A stretch of DNA of 64,000 bases from Halichondria panicea (GCF_963675165.1 NC_087378.1:3135525-3199524), one strand, 5' to 3'; counted from the stretch's first letter, positions 19,701 to 30,401 are shown. Notes: generated from the sequence alone by a model not told the origin. Numbers and translations are program-made.

Positions 19701-22700
19701 TATACTGTATTTTTCCATCAATTTGGTGAAACTCCAAAGCGTCACTGGATACCATGAGCGGCATATTCTCGAGATCAGGGCACAGCTGTTCTCGAGGTCG
19801 GTGCACAGCTAACCTCGACACTCGTATCTTTGCTTTTAGGCAACATTTGTGAAAATAAAATTTGACTCCCTGTAGAAGCTTGGAAGTAGTCTGCAAGAGA
19901 AGTTTGACCATTATTATATAGTTAAGTGATTCCCAGTCCTTCTTCAGAGATAACCACATTAAAGGGTTGTCATCCTTTAGCGTGGTTTTCCTTTTGATTT
20001 GTCTCCCTATAGTTGACTGTATTGTTTCTAGCTAGTGGATCTTTGACATTTGCAGTATGTGTGACCAGTAGGTATAATACAATAAAAGGGTGTGTTACAG
20101 GAAGTGGGAGTAGTTCCATCTACTGCGCATGCGCATTTACAGAAGGACCTATCGTGCTGTCATCTTAACGCACACACAGACTGAAGAAACGCACACACGA
20201 AAAAATACAGTACCATGTTCCCTTGTTTGTAGTGTGCTAAGTGCCTCGTACGTGTGTGGCTGATAATACATAAGAGTGTAGAATTGTACCATCCCATAAT
20301 TAATATCTTATGGTGGATAAGTGAATAGTGTGAGCTAGATGACTAGAACCACACACAAATATCTGACCTTGAACAAGCTTGACAAAGCTTTATAGCCTCT
20401 TTACTTGCTGTTCTGTCTTCAGAATAATGTTTTTAAGCTTCAGAAATGATAAAAGCTTCAGCTAAGATAATCGATTCTAAATGGGAACTGACTTCTAGTA
20501 CACGATAGTACACTAAATGTCCTGAAAGTAAACGAGAATATACATTCGTCAGAATCTCACAAACGACTGACGCATGCACAGACAACTAGTATACCATGCC
20601 TAGTTGTTTGCCTAACCGTTATAAAAGCAAAAGCTCAGCCTGGGATCGAGGCTACGGAAGTCTAGGCTATACTAGTATAAGTTCTGAGAAATACTGCATT
20701 TTGTTGTTTTTTGGTGGCAAACAAGAATACAATTTTCGAGTTTATTTAGTCTAGAGCATGCATGCATGTAATAACAAAAGTGTACTTTTCATCTGTACTA
20801 ACTTACAGGAGTTAGGCTAGTCTCTTCTTTGCTAGAGCGACCCATCTTGTCAAAAACATTGATTTTCATGACTTTGGCGATGATTTGGCCACGTAGTAAG
20901 CTCAATTGCCCTGCCCCTGATTGCAGTCTAGTTTTAATAATGTACCAACCTTTCATTCAGTAAGAGACTAGCCTAACTTCAGTACCTGCACTCAAATTTA
21001 TTTTTTCCTCCAAATAGGGCTCTTCGGCAGGCAAGTCAAGAACATAGACATTTCGTCTTACCTTCCAAGTGATGGACTTATTCCTGATGACATTTTCGAA
21101 CTGTGTTGCACCATATTTGATAAAAGAACCTCTGTAAAACAGTCATTGAGAAAGGGTGTGTGGATGCATTTAGTTGGCGTGTTTCCCCCGGAACTGAAGG
21201 CAAGAGAACAGAGAGAGAGATATATAGAAAAACTGAGAATGGTCTACGACTCACTCAAAGGTGAAGCTAAGGTGTTTGTATATATGAGGTGCGCCGTTTG
21301 CCTCAAAACTGTGAATACAATATTATAGTTTATGTCCATGGGTATTTGTAAATGTCACTGACATTTGTATATCTCAGTGGATATTTGGGTACCGTATTTA
21401 CTTGATTAAACGCCCATGGTAAAGCTCTTTTTTTGTATAAAGGCCCATCTTAAATAATCGCCCATATATGGGGCGTGGCACTGTGGGCGGAGCTGAATTA
21501 ACACGTGGAACCAGTTGCAAGCATGGGATGACAGTAGAGAGAAAGATACCGACACAGAGGGAGAAACTCAGATTTAAGCTGTGGCAGCAGCCAAAAAGAC
21601 CATAATAACTGCTGCTGTGCAAGAGTTTGGAGTAGACATAACAATAAACACCTGTTCAAATAAACACCCATCTCGTTCAAATGCGTTACTGAGTTTAGTA
21701 TAGCTATAGAGCTAGCATATAATTATGATCTAGCTGCTGATAGCTGCCTCAGACTGGCGCTGCGCCACTCTAACCCAGCGCTACTCTAACATGCTTTAGG
21801 GAGAACCCTGCGTTTGCCGAGTTATGCACTGTTCAAAAAAGGTTGTTCAGGAAAAAACCTTTGGGTTGCTCGTATACTGCATGGTTTAAATCGAACAACC
21901 CTTGGTTGTACAATCTAAGGTTGTTTCCAAAACAATCAATGGCTGTTTCCAAGACAATGTTTGGTAATAACTACAACCTATAATTATAGTGTTACTACAA
22001 CACCCATGATATGCTCTGATACTAAGGAATATCCATTGAAACTCTCGGGATATTCTAGGGTACATAAGCGGTGGTAAGCTTGAAACCTTCCTCTCTTTTT
22101 AGTATGTATTTAGCTCGGGTACAAATCAAATACACCCTAGATATCCATGGTACAACTATTACATGTATCATGGCATGCATGGTTTGTGTCGTAAAAAAGG
22201 CGGTTACAAAAGCTGCATCATGTGTGGTTACTTTAGCAGCTTTTAGAACAGTATAACAAAATATTACCATGTGAATATATTTTTCAACTAGCTATGTGGT
22301 ATAAGTTTCAAGGTGCATAAACTGTTGTGCTCAAAGCCAGAGATCCCTGTTTGATCAACCCATGTGCATCCTTAATCCACCCATATAATTATAGGAAAAA
22401 GGAAAGGAGAAGAGAGTGCCAAAATGAACCAGCTTGTTGAGGCAGTATACCGAGATGCAGTTCGGACTGATCCAAGTCATGCTTTCTACAGCAAAGACAT
22501 CACAACCACAGAGAGCTTGAGTCCAGACTCAATATCCAATATCCACAGTCAATCTAATGTTCAGAAGCTGGTGAACATTATCACAATCTACATCCTGGAA
22601 CACGAGGAAGTATCCTACACTCAGGGAATGACCGACTTGCTCAGCCCATTCCTCTTTGTGATGAAACGTGAAGCTGATGCATACATTTGCTTTGCATCTA

Positions 22701-24469
22701 TGCTTGAAAGAATCAAAGGTCACTTCAATACTTGGTGTGAAGGCACTCTCCTTAAGATTGAACGCCTTAGACATATTTGTGAGGTGTTAGATCCTGAGCT
22801 CTTCCATTTTCTGACTGACAGAATCGAAGAGGACGCCTTTGCATTATTCTTTGGAATGGTCCTTATAGAATGCAGGAGGGAATTTTCTTTTGATGATTCT
22901 TTTCAACTTTTTGAAGCAATATGGGCAAGTGTGATATGTATAAAAGGTATCCCTCCTCAGCAGTCCAGTTTGTCAACTTCAGAATCGGCCAAATTTATGA
23001 CTAACCAGTCAAAAGAAGTGATCCAACAGGTTTTTGGGGAAACTCTAACACCATACTCTGCCAAGCGTTTGCCCCGATCCTCTTCTGGTACTATCACTGT
23101 AAATACAACATCACTATCAAAAAATCCCTCACTCAATTCTGTGGAATCCCAAATTGACCCGAACCAATCAGTGTTGCCTCAAGTCCCTGCATCACATGAC
23201 ACATCTCCTGCAAACCAAGCAAGTGAGGACTCAATGAGTAACCCTTCTGTGCACTCTATTGAAACTTACCAGCAAACTGTTACTGTTGACATTGAAGATG
23301 ATGTCAAAAATACACAAGAATTTAGACCACGATCACACACAGACCCGAACATTACACTTAATAGCGAAGATGTGATTGTAAAAACAGAATCCGGCAAACA
23401 AACCATAGGTGCACACCTTAACCTCTCACCTAGCCATCTTTCGACACACTCTCGGTCTGAAGGTGAGCTATACGATAGCTTCAGTAGTGGAAAATTCCTT
23501 ATTAATCCTGTAAAGAGAAAAATACCCACTGAAATGGCTGACTTAAGCAGTGTATCTAGCAATACAATCAGTGCGAGTGAAAATTCACACAAAAGTGCAT
23601 TAAAATCTGGAATTGAATGTAGTAGAAGTGCCACTAATAGCCCCAAGACATCATCTGAGCGAAGTTTTGTATTGTCCACTGAGTCAAACAGCCTTTTATT
23701 TAGTGTGTGTCATACAGCTAGCGAGGAAAATTCTCCAGGCCAAAATCAATGTAGTGCCAGCCATTCTAATTCTCCTCACTCTAGAAGAGCAATTACTACT
23801 GAGTCTATGGCTGACGAAACACATTTATCGATTGACTACCGAGCGTCAAATACAAGCGAACCCAGCAGAAATCAAAGCCCAAGTATAATAATTGATGATA
23901 GTGCCTATACCAGTGACACTGAGGCACAAAGGTCTCGAATAACTCCAGTAGCATTCTTTGATGTAATGGGTACCATAGCCTCTTCTGCCCCCGAAAACGA
24001 ATGTGGTGATGATCAGAATATTGTACCTGACCACAATCGCTCTAGAGTTAACTCTGACATGAGTCTGATGGTGTCGCAATTTTCAGTAGGTGAACAAGGT
24101 AACCCTCGCGTAACAAGAGAGACATCTCTCTCCATTCCTGTCTCTGACTGTTTCCCGCTTTTTGTTTGCATGTCTATTCTGTCCCAACATAGAGTTCGAA
24201 TTATGCACCCGTCCACTGATTTCGTTGGGCTCTCTGTAGTACTGAATACGCAAGCTGGCAAACAAAATGTGGAAAAAACTTTGTATGTAGCTAGGGACCT
24301 ATATCGAATTTACAAAAGCTATCAAGTAAACTTTTTTGGAGAGGATGGACAATCACTTAACACATGGCTAGATGATGATCAAATTAATAACGAAGGTAAT
24401 AGGCATGTCAGAAGTGCTGTGCATCAGCTGAAGTATGACCACAAAAGCAGTGCTGAATATCCACAATAA
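10908..24469 (+). CDS. TBC1D25: TBC-domain Rab GTPase-activating protein, TBC1D25-like (five exons)
   Basis: Spliced from 10908-11009, 11831-11931, 15020-15213, 21018-21260 and 22395-24469; all four junctions keep phase and give 904 codons. The protein has an N-terminal region of PB1/ubiquitin-like pattern (about 20-125), then the TBC Rab-GAP domain from about residue 165. The arginine finger is R237 (VYRDAVRTD) and the glutamine finger Q290 (SYTQGMTDL), so it should be catalytically competent. RTDPSHAFYS and FDDSFQLFEAIW fit TBC1D25 (OATL1) best. The family accelerates GTP hydrolysis on Rabs, notably Rab33B, at autophagosomes. A Ser/Asn-rich insert of about 390 residues splits the TBC domain; its C-terminal helices return at about 790-855 (FPLFVCMSILSQHRVRIM). 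The large introns are full of MITEs. The N-terminal exons are less certain than exons 4 and 5. Confidence 0.85.
11265..11350 (+). mobile_element. pogo/Tigger-type MITE, one end
   Basis: TA then CAGTAGAACCTCGATTATCT starts at 11265, matching the TIR of elements at 14047 and 54787. The internal sequence repeats the motif inversely (GCCGGATAATCGAATAG) and no complete second end is seen, so the copy is truncated. It lies in intron 1 of the TBC1D25-like gene. Confidence 0.6.
11831..11931 (+). CDS. TBC1D25: TBC1D25-like exon 2
   Basis: Bounded by TTATAG and GTAAGT, it starts in phase 0 and ends after two bases of a codon. It reads FWLQKQQVRSLTLYRSPARL then RDITEHLEPQLLLP. Support is the open frame, strong splice sites and exact phase fit on both sides, not a recognised domain. 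Confidence 0.6.
12000..12168 (-). mobile_element. MITE with GGGTGTCATACAG end
   Basis: Ends CCCCTGTATGACACCCTGC and carries C/G homopolymer runs in the middle. It is the reverse complement of the element nested at 61058-61283, which shows clear TIRs (GGGTGTCATACAG and CTGTATGACACC). Confidence 0.65.
12235..12530 (+). repeat. 300-bp dispersed repeat, copy 1
   Basis: Runs from TGCAGGTACTGAAAGTTCAA to TTTGAGTTTATGCTAGTTAA. The reverse complement occurs at 32050-32355, and a fragment lies near 20983. Both strands have short open frames but none shared intact between copies, so it is non-coding. Confidence 0.75.
12757..13290. mobile_element. MITE with AGGCC/TAAAATACGGCCTGG TIRs, hosting a nested MITE
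   Basis: The left end CCTTGAATCCTGGCCCATTA and AAATACGGCCTGGT are matched in reverse at 13230-13290 (ACCAGGCCGTATTTTAATCG). Another foldback element (12886-13051) lies inside it. Confidence 0.65.
12886..13051. mobile_element. 166-bp foldback MITE
   Basis: The arms CTATGGTGTTGTCGAGAAGG and onward (about 54 bp) are nearly perfect reverse complements around a loop of about 60 bp. It is nested in the 12757-13290 element and is therefore younger than it. Confidence 0.8.
13348..13493. mobile_element. 146-bp foldback MITE
   Basis: Arms beginning AAGTTGAATGTTGAAATGAG pair with the reverse complement ending at 13493 over about 55 bp, including AACAAGCCACTAAACCACAA. The loop is GC-richer. It lies 15 bp before the next MITE. 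Confidence 0.8.
13509..13737. mobile_element. TACCGTATA-family MITE, copy 1
   Basis: Terminal TACCGTATGGCGCGAAATTT and the reverse complement TTTCGCACTATACGGTA enclose inverted internal motifs (TTCGTGGA, CCACGAAA). Close relatives are at 51990-52227 and 36431-36605; shorter related families are at 33629-33801 and 37162-37338. Non-autonomous, no ORF. Confidence 0.8.
14047..14477. mobile_element. pogo/Tigger-type MITE with TA duplication
   Basis: Starts CAGTAGACTCTCGTTAATCC and ends with the imperfect reverse complement GGAATAGCGAGAGTCTACTG, flanked by TA on both sides. Terminal CAGT and a TA target are typical of pogo/Tigger-type Tc1/mariner elements. No transposase is encoded. Confidence 0.75.
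14660..14745 (+). repeat. dispersed repeat shared with 50585-50665
   Basis: AATTCTAGCTTTCTACT, AGTGACC, CCATTGTTCCTGGTACGGGA and TCACTTCAGC occur in both places in the same orientation. Non-coding; full limits unknown. Confidence 0.65.
15020..15213 (+). CDS. TBC1D25: TBC1D25-like exon 3
   Basis: Acceptor CTGCAG and donor GTAAGT; one base completes the codon from exon 2 and one base is left for exon 4. It reads SGLGRNLLLQAVCELSVGRK, then PIIVPLVCEEIWKIILQKYP and HSRLKILINEQ. The pattern of a strand, an acidic-tryptophan turn and a closing strand resembles the end of the PB1-like region of TBC1D25. Confidence 0.65.
16662..17105 (+). repeat. GAGGTATACGGTA family, longer copy
   Basis: Includes the GT-rich run and continues with TTTGACTCACATTGAAGGCT, CATCATCTGTTCGCACAAAC and CTTGCACTAAAGCGCTAGC. 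The second part matches 60950-61380, where a MITE has inserted at CACTAAAGC. Confidence 0.7.
16706..16762 (+). repeat. GT microsatellite
   Basis: Uninterrupted (GT)n of about 57 bp, followed by a short CTGT run, inside a dispersed repeat. Confidence 0.95.
20811..20977. repeat. foldback, GTTAGGCTAGTCTCTT arms
   Basis: GTTAGGCTAGTCTCTT at the left pairs with AAGAGACTAGCCTAAC at the right across about 130 bp, directly upstream of the TBC1D25-like exon 4. Confidence 0.6.
21018..21260 (+). CDS. TBC1D25: TBC1D25-like exon 4 (start of TBC domain)
   Basis: Opens with two bases completing a Trp codon and ends one base into a Gly codon at a GTGAAG donor. It contains SLRKGVWMHLVGVFPPELKA and REQRERYIEKLRMVYDSLK, the classic first helices of TBC domains (LRKxVW, VYPxxL, Y-x-x-LK). 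Confidence 0.85.
21393..21690. repeat. TTACTTGATTAAACGCCC repeat
   Basis: Starts GTATTTACTTGATTAAACGC, with repeated GCCCAT motifs and AAATAAACACCCATCTCG at the end. The structure resembles the AT/GCCCA repeats at 47800-47960 and 54475-54630. Located in intron 4 of the TBC1D25-like gene. Confidence 0.45.
22005..22075 (+). repeat. direct repeat shared with 24765-24830
   Basis: CTCTGATACTAAGGAATATC and CATTGAAACTCTCGGGATA occur here and, with few changes, at 24765-24830. The two copies flank exon 5 of the TBC1D25-like gene. Confidence 0.7.
22395..24469 (+). CDS. TBC1D25: TBC1D25-like exon 5 (catalytic core, insert, C-terminus)
   Basis: The exon starts after the TATAG acceptor at 22394, so the Met codon at 22424 is internal (residue 224) and not the gene start. 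It carries the R and Q fingers, the helices through about residue 398, the long polar insert, and the closing TBC helices, ending in TAA at 24467-24469. One uninterrupted 2-kb exon is large for this gene. Confidence 0.9.
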
Positions 24470-24603
24470 CACACATATATTTTTTTATCCGAAGTATATA
24501 ATTTATTATAGGTATAATTAATATTTATATATATATAGGAGTTTTATGTAGGAAGGAGTTTTATGTAGGAGTTTGTTTTGTGAAAATTAACTATCAGTAA
24601 TAA

Positions 24604-24629
24604 CAGGAGCACATAAAAATGTGCTCCTG
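24604..24629. other. 11-bp hairpin downstream of TBC1D25-like gene
   Basis: CAGGAGCACAT, loop AAAA, ATGTGCTCCTG: a perfect stem 135 bp after the stop codon, probably in the 3-prime UTR. No canonical AATAAA was identified nearby. It may be chance or a remnant of a small element. Confidence 0.4.
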
Positions 24630-25249
24630 GTAATAATGATACAATGCTTTACTTATAATGATTTAAATTCCTTTGTCTTGAGGTTGTTGTTCTATATAAT
24701 TATGGTGGGAGTGTCCATTATGGGTACAGCAGCTATAGTGTTCCACACACATTTACTTGTACCATGATGTGCTCTGACACTAAGGAATATCCATTGAAAC
24801 TCTCAGGATACTCCAGGGTACAAATCCCATGTCCCCTGCATGGGGCACATTGGCTGTGCATGGTCAGCCTAAAGCCCTCCCTCCACCCTTTAAGGACCCT
24901 CTCTTTTAAAGAAGACTACCGAGACAAAATCTTTGGAAAGCACAAAATGTGTGTGTGTTGAAGTTGTAAATTAGTTTGTCAAGTGCAAGCACACAGCGCA
25001 CACAAAATGTGCACAGTGCATGCACCCAGGGATCAAAGAGTGTTTACTACTACTCAGTTGTAAATGGGTTGGATAACAACTTCTAATTGCTTCTAATTAA
25101 TATAATTATAGGTGTTCATATACTACAAGCTACCTGTAAGGTGGATATCTGCATGGTGCATGTGTGTATTGTTATTGTACTACCTCAGGCAGTTGTATGT
25201 ATTCCCTTGGGAATACATAGAAGAACTGCCCTCCGTAGCCAATACACCC

Positions 25250-25645
25250 TTGAGTACAGTGGATTGCAGTGCACTTGCAACAGAAAATTGCCAAACAGCA
25301 AAACCACCAGATATTACCAATAGTAATTCTAAGCTCAGCTTGCACTTTTATTACAACGAATTTTTTAGCAGAATCTCATTGAACATCTGCTTATTCCCAA
25401 ATTGAATCTACGGGGAATTAAAGCCCAAAAAGGTGCTCAGTCATACATCTCCATGCGATTATATAGATATTCTCACGGCACTCCTATTATAGTCTCACTC
25501 ATTGATACACTGTATGCTTTCTACCTGTAATAAAGTAGTATATAATAATTATACTGTTGGAAAAGTTCAACTGATACTGATATTCATTTTATCTGATTGT
25601 GGTTTTGCTGTTTGGCAATTCTCTGTTGCAAGTGCACTACCATCC
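25250..25645. mobile_element. TIR element, ~45-bp ends
   Basis: Left GGATTGCAGTGCACTTGCAA and AAAATTGCCAAACAGCAAAACCAC pair with the right end GTGGTTTTGCTGTTTGGCAA and CTCTGTTGCAAGTGCAC. A second member is at 33403-34050. No ORF of note. Confidence 0.75.
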
Positions 25646-26189
25646 TAGATATATATAATTATATATACATGCGGGTGTACATTATTATAATTTATCTATA
25701 ATATATATACACTAGAAAATTATGGTAAAATATTGTTAATTAACAACTCACCATTCATTGACATGTTCTTGATCTATAGCTATTGCATATCAATGACCTT
25801 GTGCTATATAATTACCCGAGACGCACCTGGGCGGCCACGGGTATAGTAATCGGTTGGTTTGTTATCCGAAGCGTGCGTGGACAGCCACGGCTATATTGTA
25901 GTCGGTTGGTAAGAGCTGTGCAGTATTGGATCTTTATATTTACCAGTTATATATAATTATACCATAGGTAATGCTTGCTATTATACCAGCAATACTGTAT
26001 AATAATTATTTAGATCCCACTTGAGTGTTTTTGCTTATTGTTGCTATGTGCTCTATTTCTAATAGAGCACTTGGCAACGTGCTCTATATTAAATGCTTCA
26101 GGCTATACATTGTATTGTCATGTAGCTAGATGCACAATAACATAAGTATATATTATACAGTTTGTAGAATGGAAGAGGAAAGCTCTATA

Positions 26190-27010
26190 TACAGTTTCTT
26201 CTTTTGGCTTTGTTCGAGAATAGTAGGAGCCGCTTGTTTCTTGGGCAGTGTGCTGTGTTTGTTTATTGTTTACTGCAAGGCTGCATGGGAGAGGATTCTA
26301 GCTTTGGCTTCTTCACTTGGCTTTTTTTGAGAGTATAATAATTGTGACAGGGCCTAGGAAAACAACCCTTATGGAGCAAACTAATAATGTTCAGTACACT
26401 ACAAAGTAAAATATTTAGAGCTATTTTAGGGTTTTGGTTTTCTTTCATAAGAAGTAACTTCAATATCTCCTCTAACTAAAAAAAAATTTTTTTATCCGAA
26501 AATTTTTTTGTATTCAGGCAGCCATTGAATTTTTTCATGCTGTTCTTGTATTCGGATAGAACTTCGAACATTAGTTTCTCAAAACGGTAGGTCAATACTG
26601 TCCCCCTTTTACCCGAAAATATTTTGGGGTAGGAAGGTGCAAAGTGATTGATATTGTAATCAATTTGAAGCTTAAGCACTGCTTTATTTAATTAAGCAAT
26701 AAAATACTAGTTTGCTCCATAAGGGTTGTTTTCCTAGGCCCTGTCACAATTATAGGAGCCGCTTTTTTTTTTAGCTTCAGTTTTCTTCCTTTTGCTTTGT
26801 TCGAGAGTATAGTATAGGAGCCGCTCCTTTCTTGGGCAGTGTATGGGGGAGGAGCTGGATGTAGGGAAGTGCTGGGATTCTAGCTTTGGCTTCTTCCTTT
26901 CGCTTTGTTTGAGAGTAGTATAAGAGATGCTCATTTGCTGTGCTTGTTTGCTGCAAATTCTAGCTTGAGTTTCTCCTTTCACTTTGTTCGAGAGTAGTAC
27001 GAGTCTATAC
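26190..27010. repeat. divergent ~80-100-bp units, interrupted by a MITE
   Basis: Motifs TTTGTTCGAGAGTA, GGAGCCGCT, TTTCTTGGGCAGTGT and GATTCTAGCTTTGGCTTCTT recur three to four times in order. The series is split by the 26341-26750 element after GAGAGTATAATA. Confidence 0.6.
26341..26750. mobile_element. 410-bp MITE with perfect 43-bp TIRs
   Basis: ATTGTGACAGGGCCTAGGAA through GGAGCAAACTA at the left is the exact reverse complement of the right end, 43 of 43 bases. A TA dinucleotide flanks both ends. The interior is AT-rich with no transposase. Perfect TIRs suggest recent movement. Confidence 0.85.
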
Positions 27011-27363
27011 AGGTATACTTCTTTGAAGCAAGCTGAGCCTATTTCTCCAGACGAAAAAGCGATGCTATAATTATGGTCAAGTCGGCAATTCAGTACACTT
27101 ACTACACATGAAACAAGTCGAAACAATAACATTCAACTTTCTAATACTTTTCAGCTTTGCTTGTGTACATATTCAATCTGCTTGTATTATTATTATAGAT
27201 TATGATGTCATTCAGATTCAATCTGCTTGTATTATGATTGTTTGATAAAAAGTGTGCATTAATAAACCAACTTAAAGCACACTTATAAGTGTGGATTAAG
27301 TTATTTAATCGCATGTTGTCCTATATTATTCACTGTGATTCGTACAGTGATTAATCGCGTATC

Positions 27364-27400
27364 AGTAATTGCACGTCGTCATTAACGACGTGCAATTACT
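27364..27400. repeat. perfect 16-bp stem hairpin
   Basis: AGTAATTGCACGTCGT, loop CATTA, ACGACGTGCAATTACT. The stem is perfect and contains ACGT motifs. It lies in a stretch with no other assigned feature. Confidence 0.75.
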
Positions 27401-28866
27401 GCCTTGACGACCGTACGTTCGAATAACGGCCGCGGCTAATGTTTTTACTGAAACTGCAGCTAAAAATATCTTTAAAACTGCATCACAAACGATTAACAAT
27501 CAATAGTATGGCTACTCGTGCAATAAGGGATTAATAGCACTCATAAGAAGCACTGGCAAGGTTAATAGCACTCGGCTACGCCTCGTGCAATCAGTATCCT
27601 TGCCATTGCTTGTTACTCGTGCCATATTGCACTTTTAGCCATACTATTAATTATACTAATCCATGGTCACCTGACTACTTTTGATTTATGTGATCCAGCA
27701 CTAGTACTGTATACATCATGCATACTTAGTTGAAAATGGTATATTTGTTACAGTCAAACTATATTTCTTGGGATTTATGGCGAGGTGGTTTACGTTGCCA
27801 TAAATCCCTAGCAACCATATATATATAGTATGAGTGTTGCACTGTAATTGTACATGTATAATTGACGTATAGTTATCATAGCTCTAAGTACATTGTCATA
27901 ATTATAACTTATATCCCGTTGCTACATTGTTGCCAAGTGCAATATGCAGCATAATGCACTGCTGAAAGTCATAATGCACTAACCGCAAAATCATAATGCC
28001 ACAAAACTCCCCTCTGGCAATTAGACAGATAATTAAATTAAATATAATTATAATCATGAGAAATAACAAGTATCAAAGTTTAAGTCCAGCCAGTGCAGGA
28101 ATGTTCAGCACTGCTTGAGTTTCTTCTTTGCAACCATGCAGGTTTTTAAATTGTCCAAGGTTCATTTTGTGGAAGATTCTGTATTCCTAGACCTCAACCT
28201 CGTGATGCATGTCAATTCTGCTTCACCATAGCACTAGAAGCGCACTAGAAGCGGCTCTTTTTGCTCTTTTGAGCTGTTTTGCAGCAGTGTAGAGGCGAGT
28301 TTCTTTGGCTTGGTTGTGAGGCCGAGGGTATAGATCAACGTGGAGGGCTGTTCGAGCAGCAGTTACACTGAGTAGTGGGGTGGGGCTGTTTCTTCGCAGC
28401 AGTAGTAAGTGGGGTGGGGCTGTTTTGCAGTGGTACTGGTTTCATGTCAGCGTTGGAACTCCAACAATTTTGTGTCAAGCCATTCGTCCGGTCATGCCAA
28501 TCTTATACGCTGCAACTACTGGCGTCTAGAAAAGAGAAGAGATGGAGCTGTGTGTCTAGAGTTGTCTTTGTCATCTTTTTGTGCAGTTTTATTGTTTTAC
28601 TAAGACAGTGTTATGTTGCTATGCCCTCGGGATATAAACTAGTTATAACACGTGCACTCGGGATGCATGGCATCTATAACATAAAATTAACATAAACTAT
28701 ACAGTAGACTTTCGTTAATGAGTAAGCATGCATGACAAACAAAACGAATTACTACTAACTATACAACTATTGGTTCTGGTTCATTGAGTCCTTGTTACAC
28801 ACCCCCTCCTCTAGACTTGATCGTCCCGATTAAAGCCGTAGCGGTCAATCCGGTCACCCTTGGGAC

Positions 28867-29199
28867 TAGACTGGAAACCACTCTCTTCACTGCGCTCTGC
28901 ATGGGGACTAGCAAGCTGCCGCATTGAGAGTTGTCCCGTCCCGTTGTAATGCAATTACACAAATATATAATGTGTGCATGGGTGGTATTGTTTCAGCATC
29001 GGGAACAGACTTGCCAGTGATGTACTTATAACTTGAGACCGATAATATTATGCGCAGTAATAGCTAGCGCGTGGGCGGTGGCACATTACGTTTGCATTCT
29101 TGTGGGAGTGTTACATTCTTCACGCACTGGGACAATTCTCAACACAGCAGCTTGCCAGTCCCCAGAGCGCAATGAAGGGAGTACGTGGTTTCCAGTCTA
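28867..29199. mobile_element. MITE with TAGACTGGAAACCAC TIRs
   Basis: About 50-bp imperfect TIRs (TAGACTGGAAACCACTC, GCGCTCTG, GGGGACT, CAAGCTGC in order, and the reverse at the right). A tight palindrome with the same GACTGGAAACCACTCC end is at 32441-32503. Confidence 0.75.
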
Positions 29200-29556
29200 C
29201 CTAGGGACAATGCCAGAGGAGGTGGTACGACACAGTCACATGACCAGCCAAAAGGATTATGAATCTCATTAACTTGTGCATGAATATCATTCAAGACTGT
29301 GCACTTGATAGTGGATTTGGTTTGGCGTGTATCTTTCAAGAAATACACTCGATGAAGAAATACACTCGACGTTTCTAAGATCAGAATGGTTGATTGCTGG
29401 GCTTATACTGATGTGAAGTACTCAGGTTGGTTAGGCCGTTTCACAAATACAGGCCATAAATGAGGGTGCATTGCAGTCTATTCATTGTCATTGTGTAATG
29501 GTTTCATTGTGTACCTTTTTATTTGGGATTCATATTAGATACGTAAAATGGATCAG

Positions 29557-30006
29557 GATGATAACACCGTTGCCATGGTTACGGCCTTGTTGTGTACATT
29601 AACTTGCTATTTACTTAAACCAAAGGACGCTGTCTCCAATAATCAATTTCATGGTTCAATCTTAGTATCAAAACAAAGCTCTTACTACAGTGCAATAGAA
29701 ACCAAGTGGATATTTAGGGCTGCTATCACATTTTTTTGTACAATAAGCATACAAATCCAAAATTTTCACGTTTTTTGAGCATTTTTTTCAATAAAGTTGC
29801 TATAATCAGAGCTAAAATGAGCTCACACCAAATATCCACTTTGTTTCTAGTAGACTCACTAAAAGCTTTCTTTTGATACCAATAATTATTGCTTTCTACA
29901 ACTTGGTATTGGAGGCAGCATTTTCAAAACAATTGTTAAGGCAAGTCATACTTGGTCACAGTTAACGCACATACCAAGATAGTAACCATGGTAATAATGT
30001 TATCAG
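29557..30006. mobile_element. imperfect foldback element
   Basis: GATAACACCGTTGCCATGGT at the left pairs with the right end ACCATGGTAATAATGTTATC, and inner motifs (GTCTCCAATAATC with GTATTGGAGGCAG; CCAAGTGGATATTTAG with AAATATCCACTTTG) are also inverted. The short ORFs across it are not convincing. Confidence 0.6.
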
Positions 30007-30401
30007 ATAAAAGGTATTCCTGTTCACAATACATTTTGTGAAAAATAATGTGTAATTGACAAAATTTTTTTACAAAAAATGGTAGTTCTTTATAGTGCAC
30101 TTTTTCTTCAATTTCAAGAAAAAACGGCCTTAACCTACCTGAGTAGCTCAGTTGCTGCCCATATTCATTTATATAGGGCTTAATTTGGAGGTTGCTCATT
30201 CGTCTGCACCCAAAACATATCGACTAATCCTAAATAACTCGGTGTCCCACACTCAACTATTTCACCTGTAAATCAACCATTTATAGGTAGAGATTGGTTG
30301 GAACTACTAGGGCAGGCGTCTGTAGAACCAGCTTGCTCCTAAACTCCAAACCATTGTGACATTAGGTCATACTGCAGTCTACACTATGACTCCCGGAAGT
30401 G

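Larger units (their letters stand above)
15214..21017 (+). other. intron 3 of the TBC1D25-like gene
   Basis: A 5.8-kb intron with no supported gene. It contains copies of the GAGGTATACGGTA family (15270-15450, 16662-16905, 19250-19442), a GT microsatellite (16706-16762), family A (17431-17503), an inverted repeat of AGGCCTTCC/GGAAGGCCT type (17830-17920), a related AGGCAGG/AAAAAGGAGA repeat (18970-19170) and a foldback (20811-20977). About 18170-18620 shows no recognisable feature. Confidence 0.6.

Noticed and set aside
22424-24469. Start of the Rab-GAP gene at the first Met of the big ORF
   Set aside because: The frame is open upstream to an AG acceptor at 22394, and TBC helices are encoded in the exon at 21018-21260 in matching phase.
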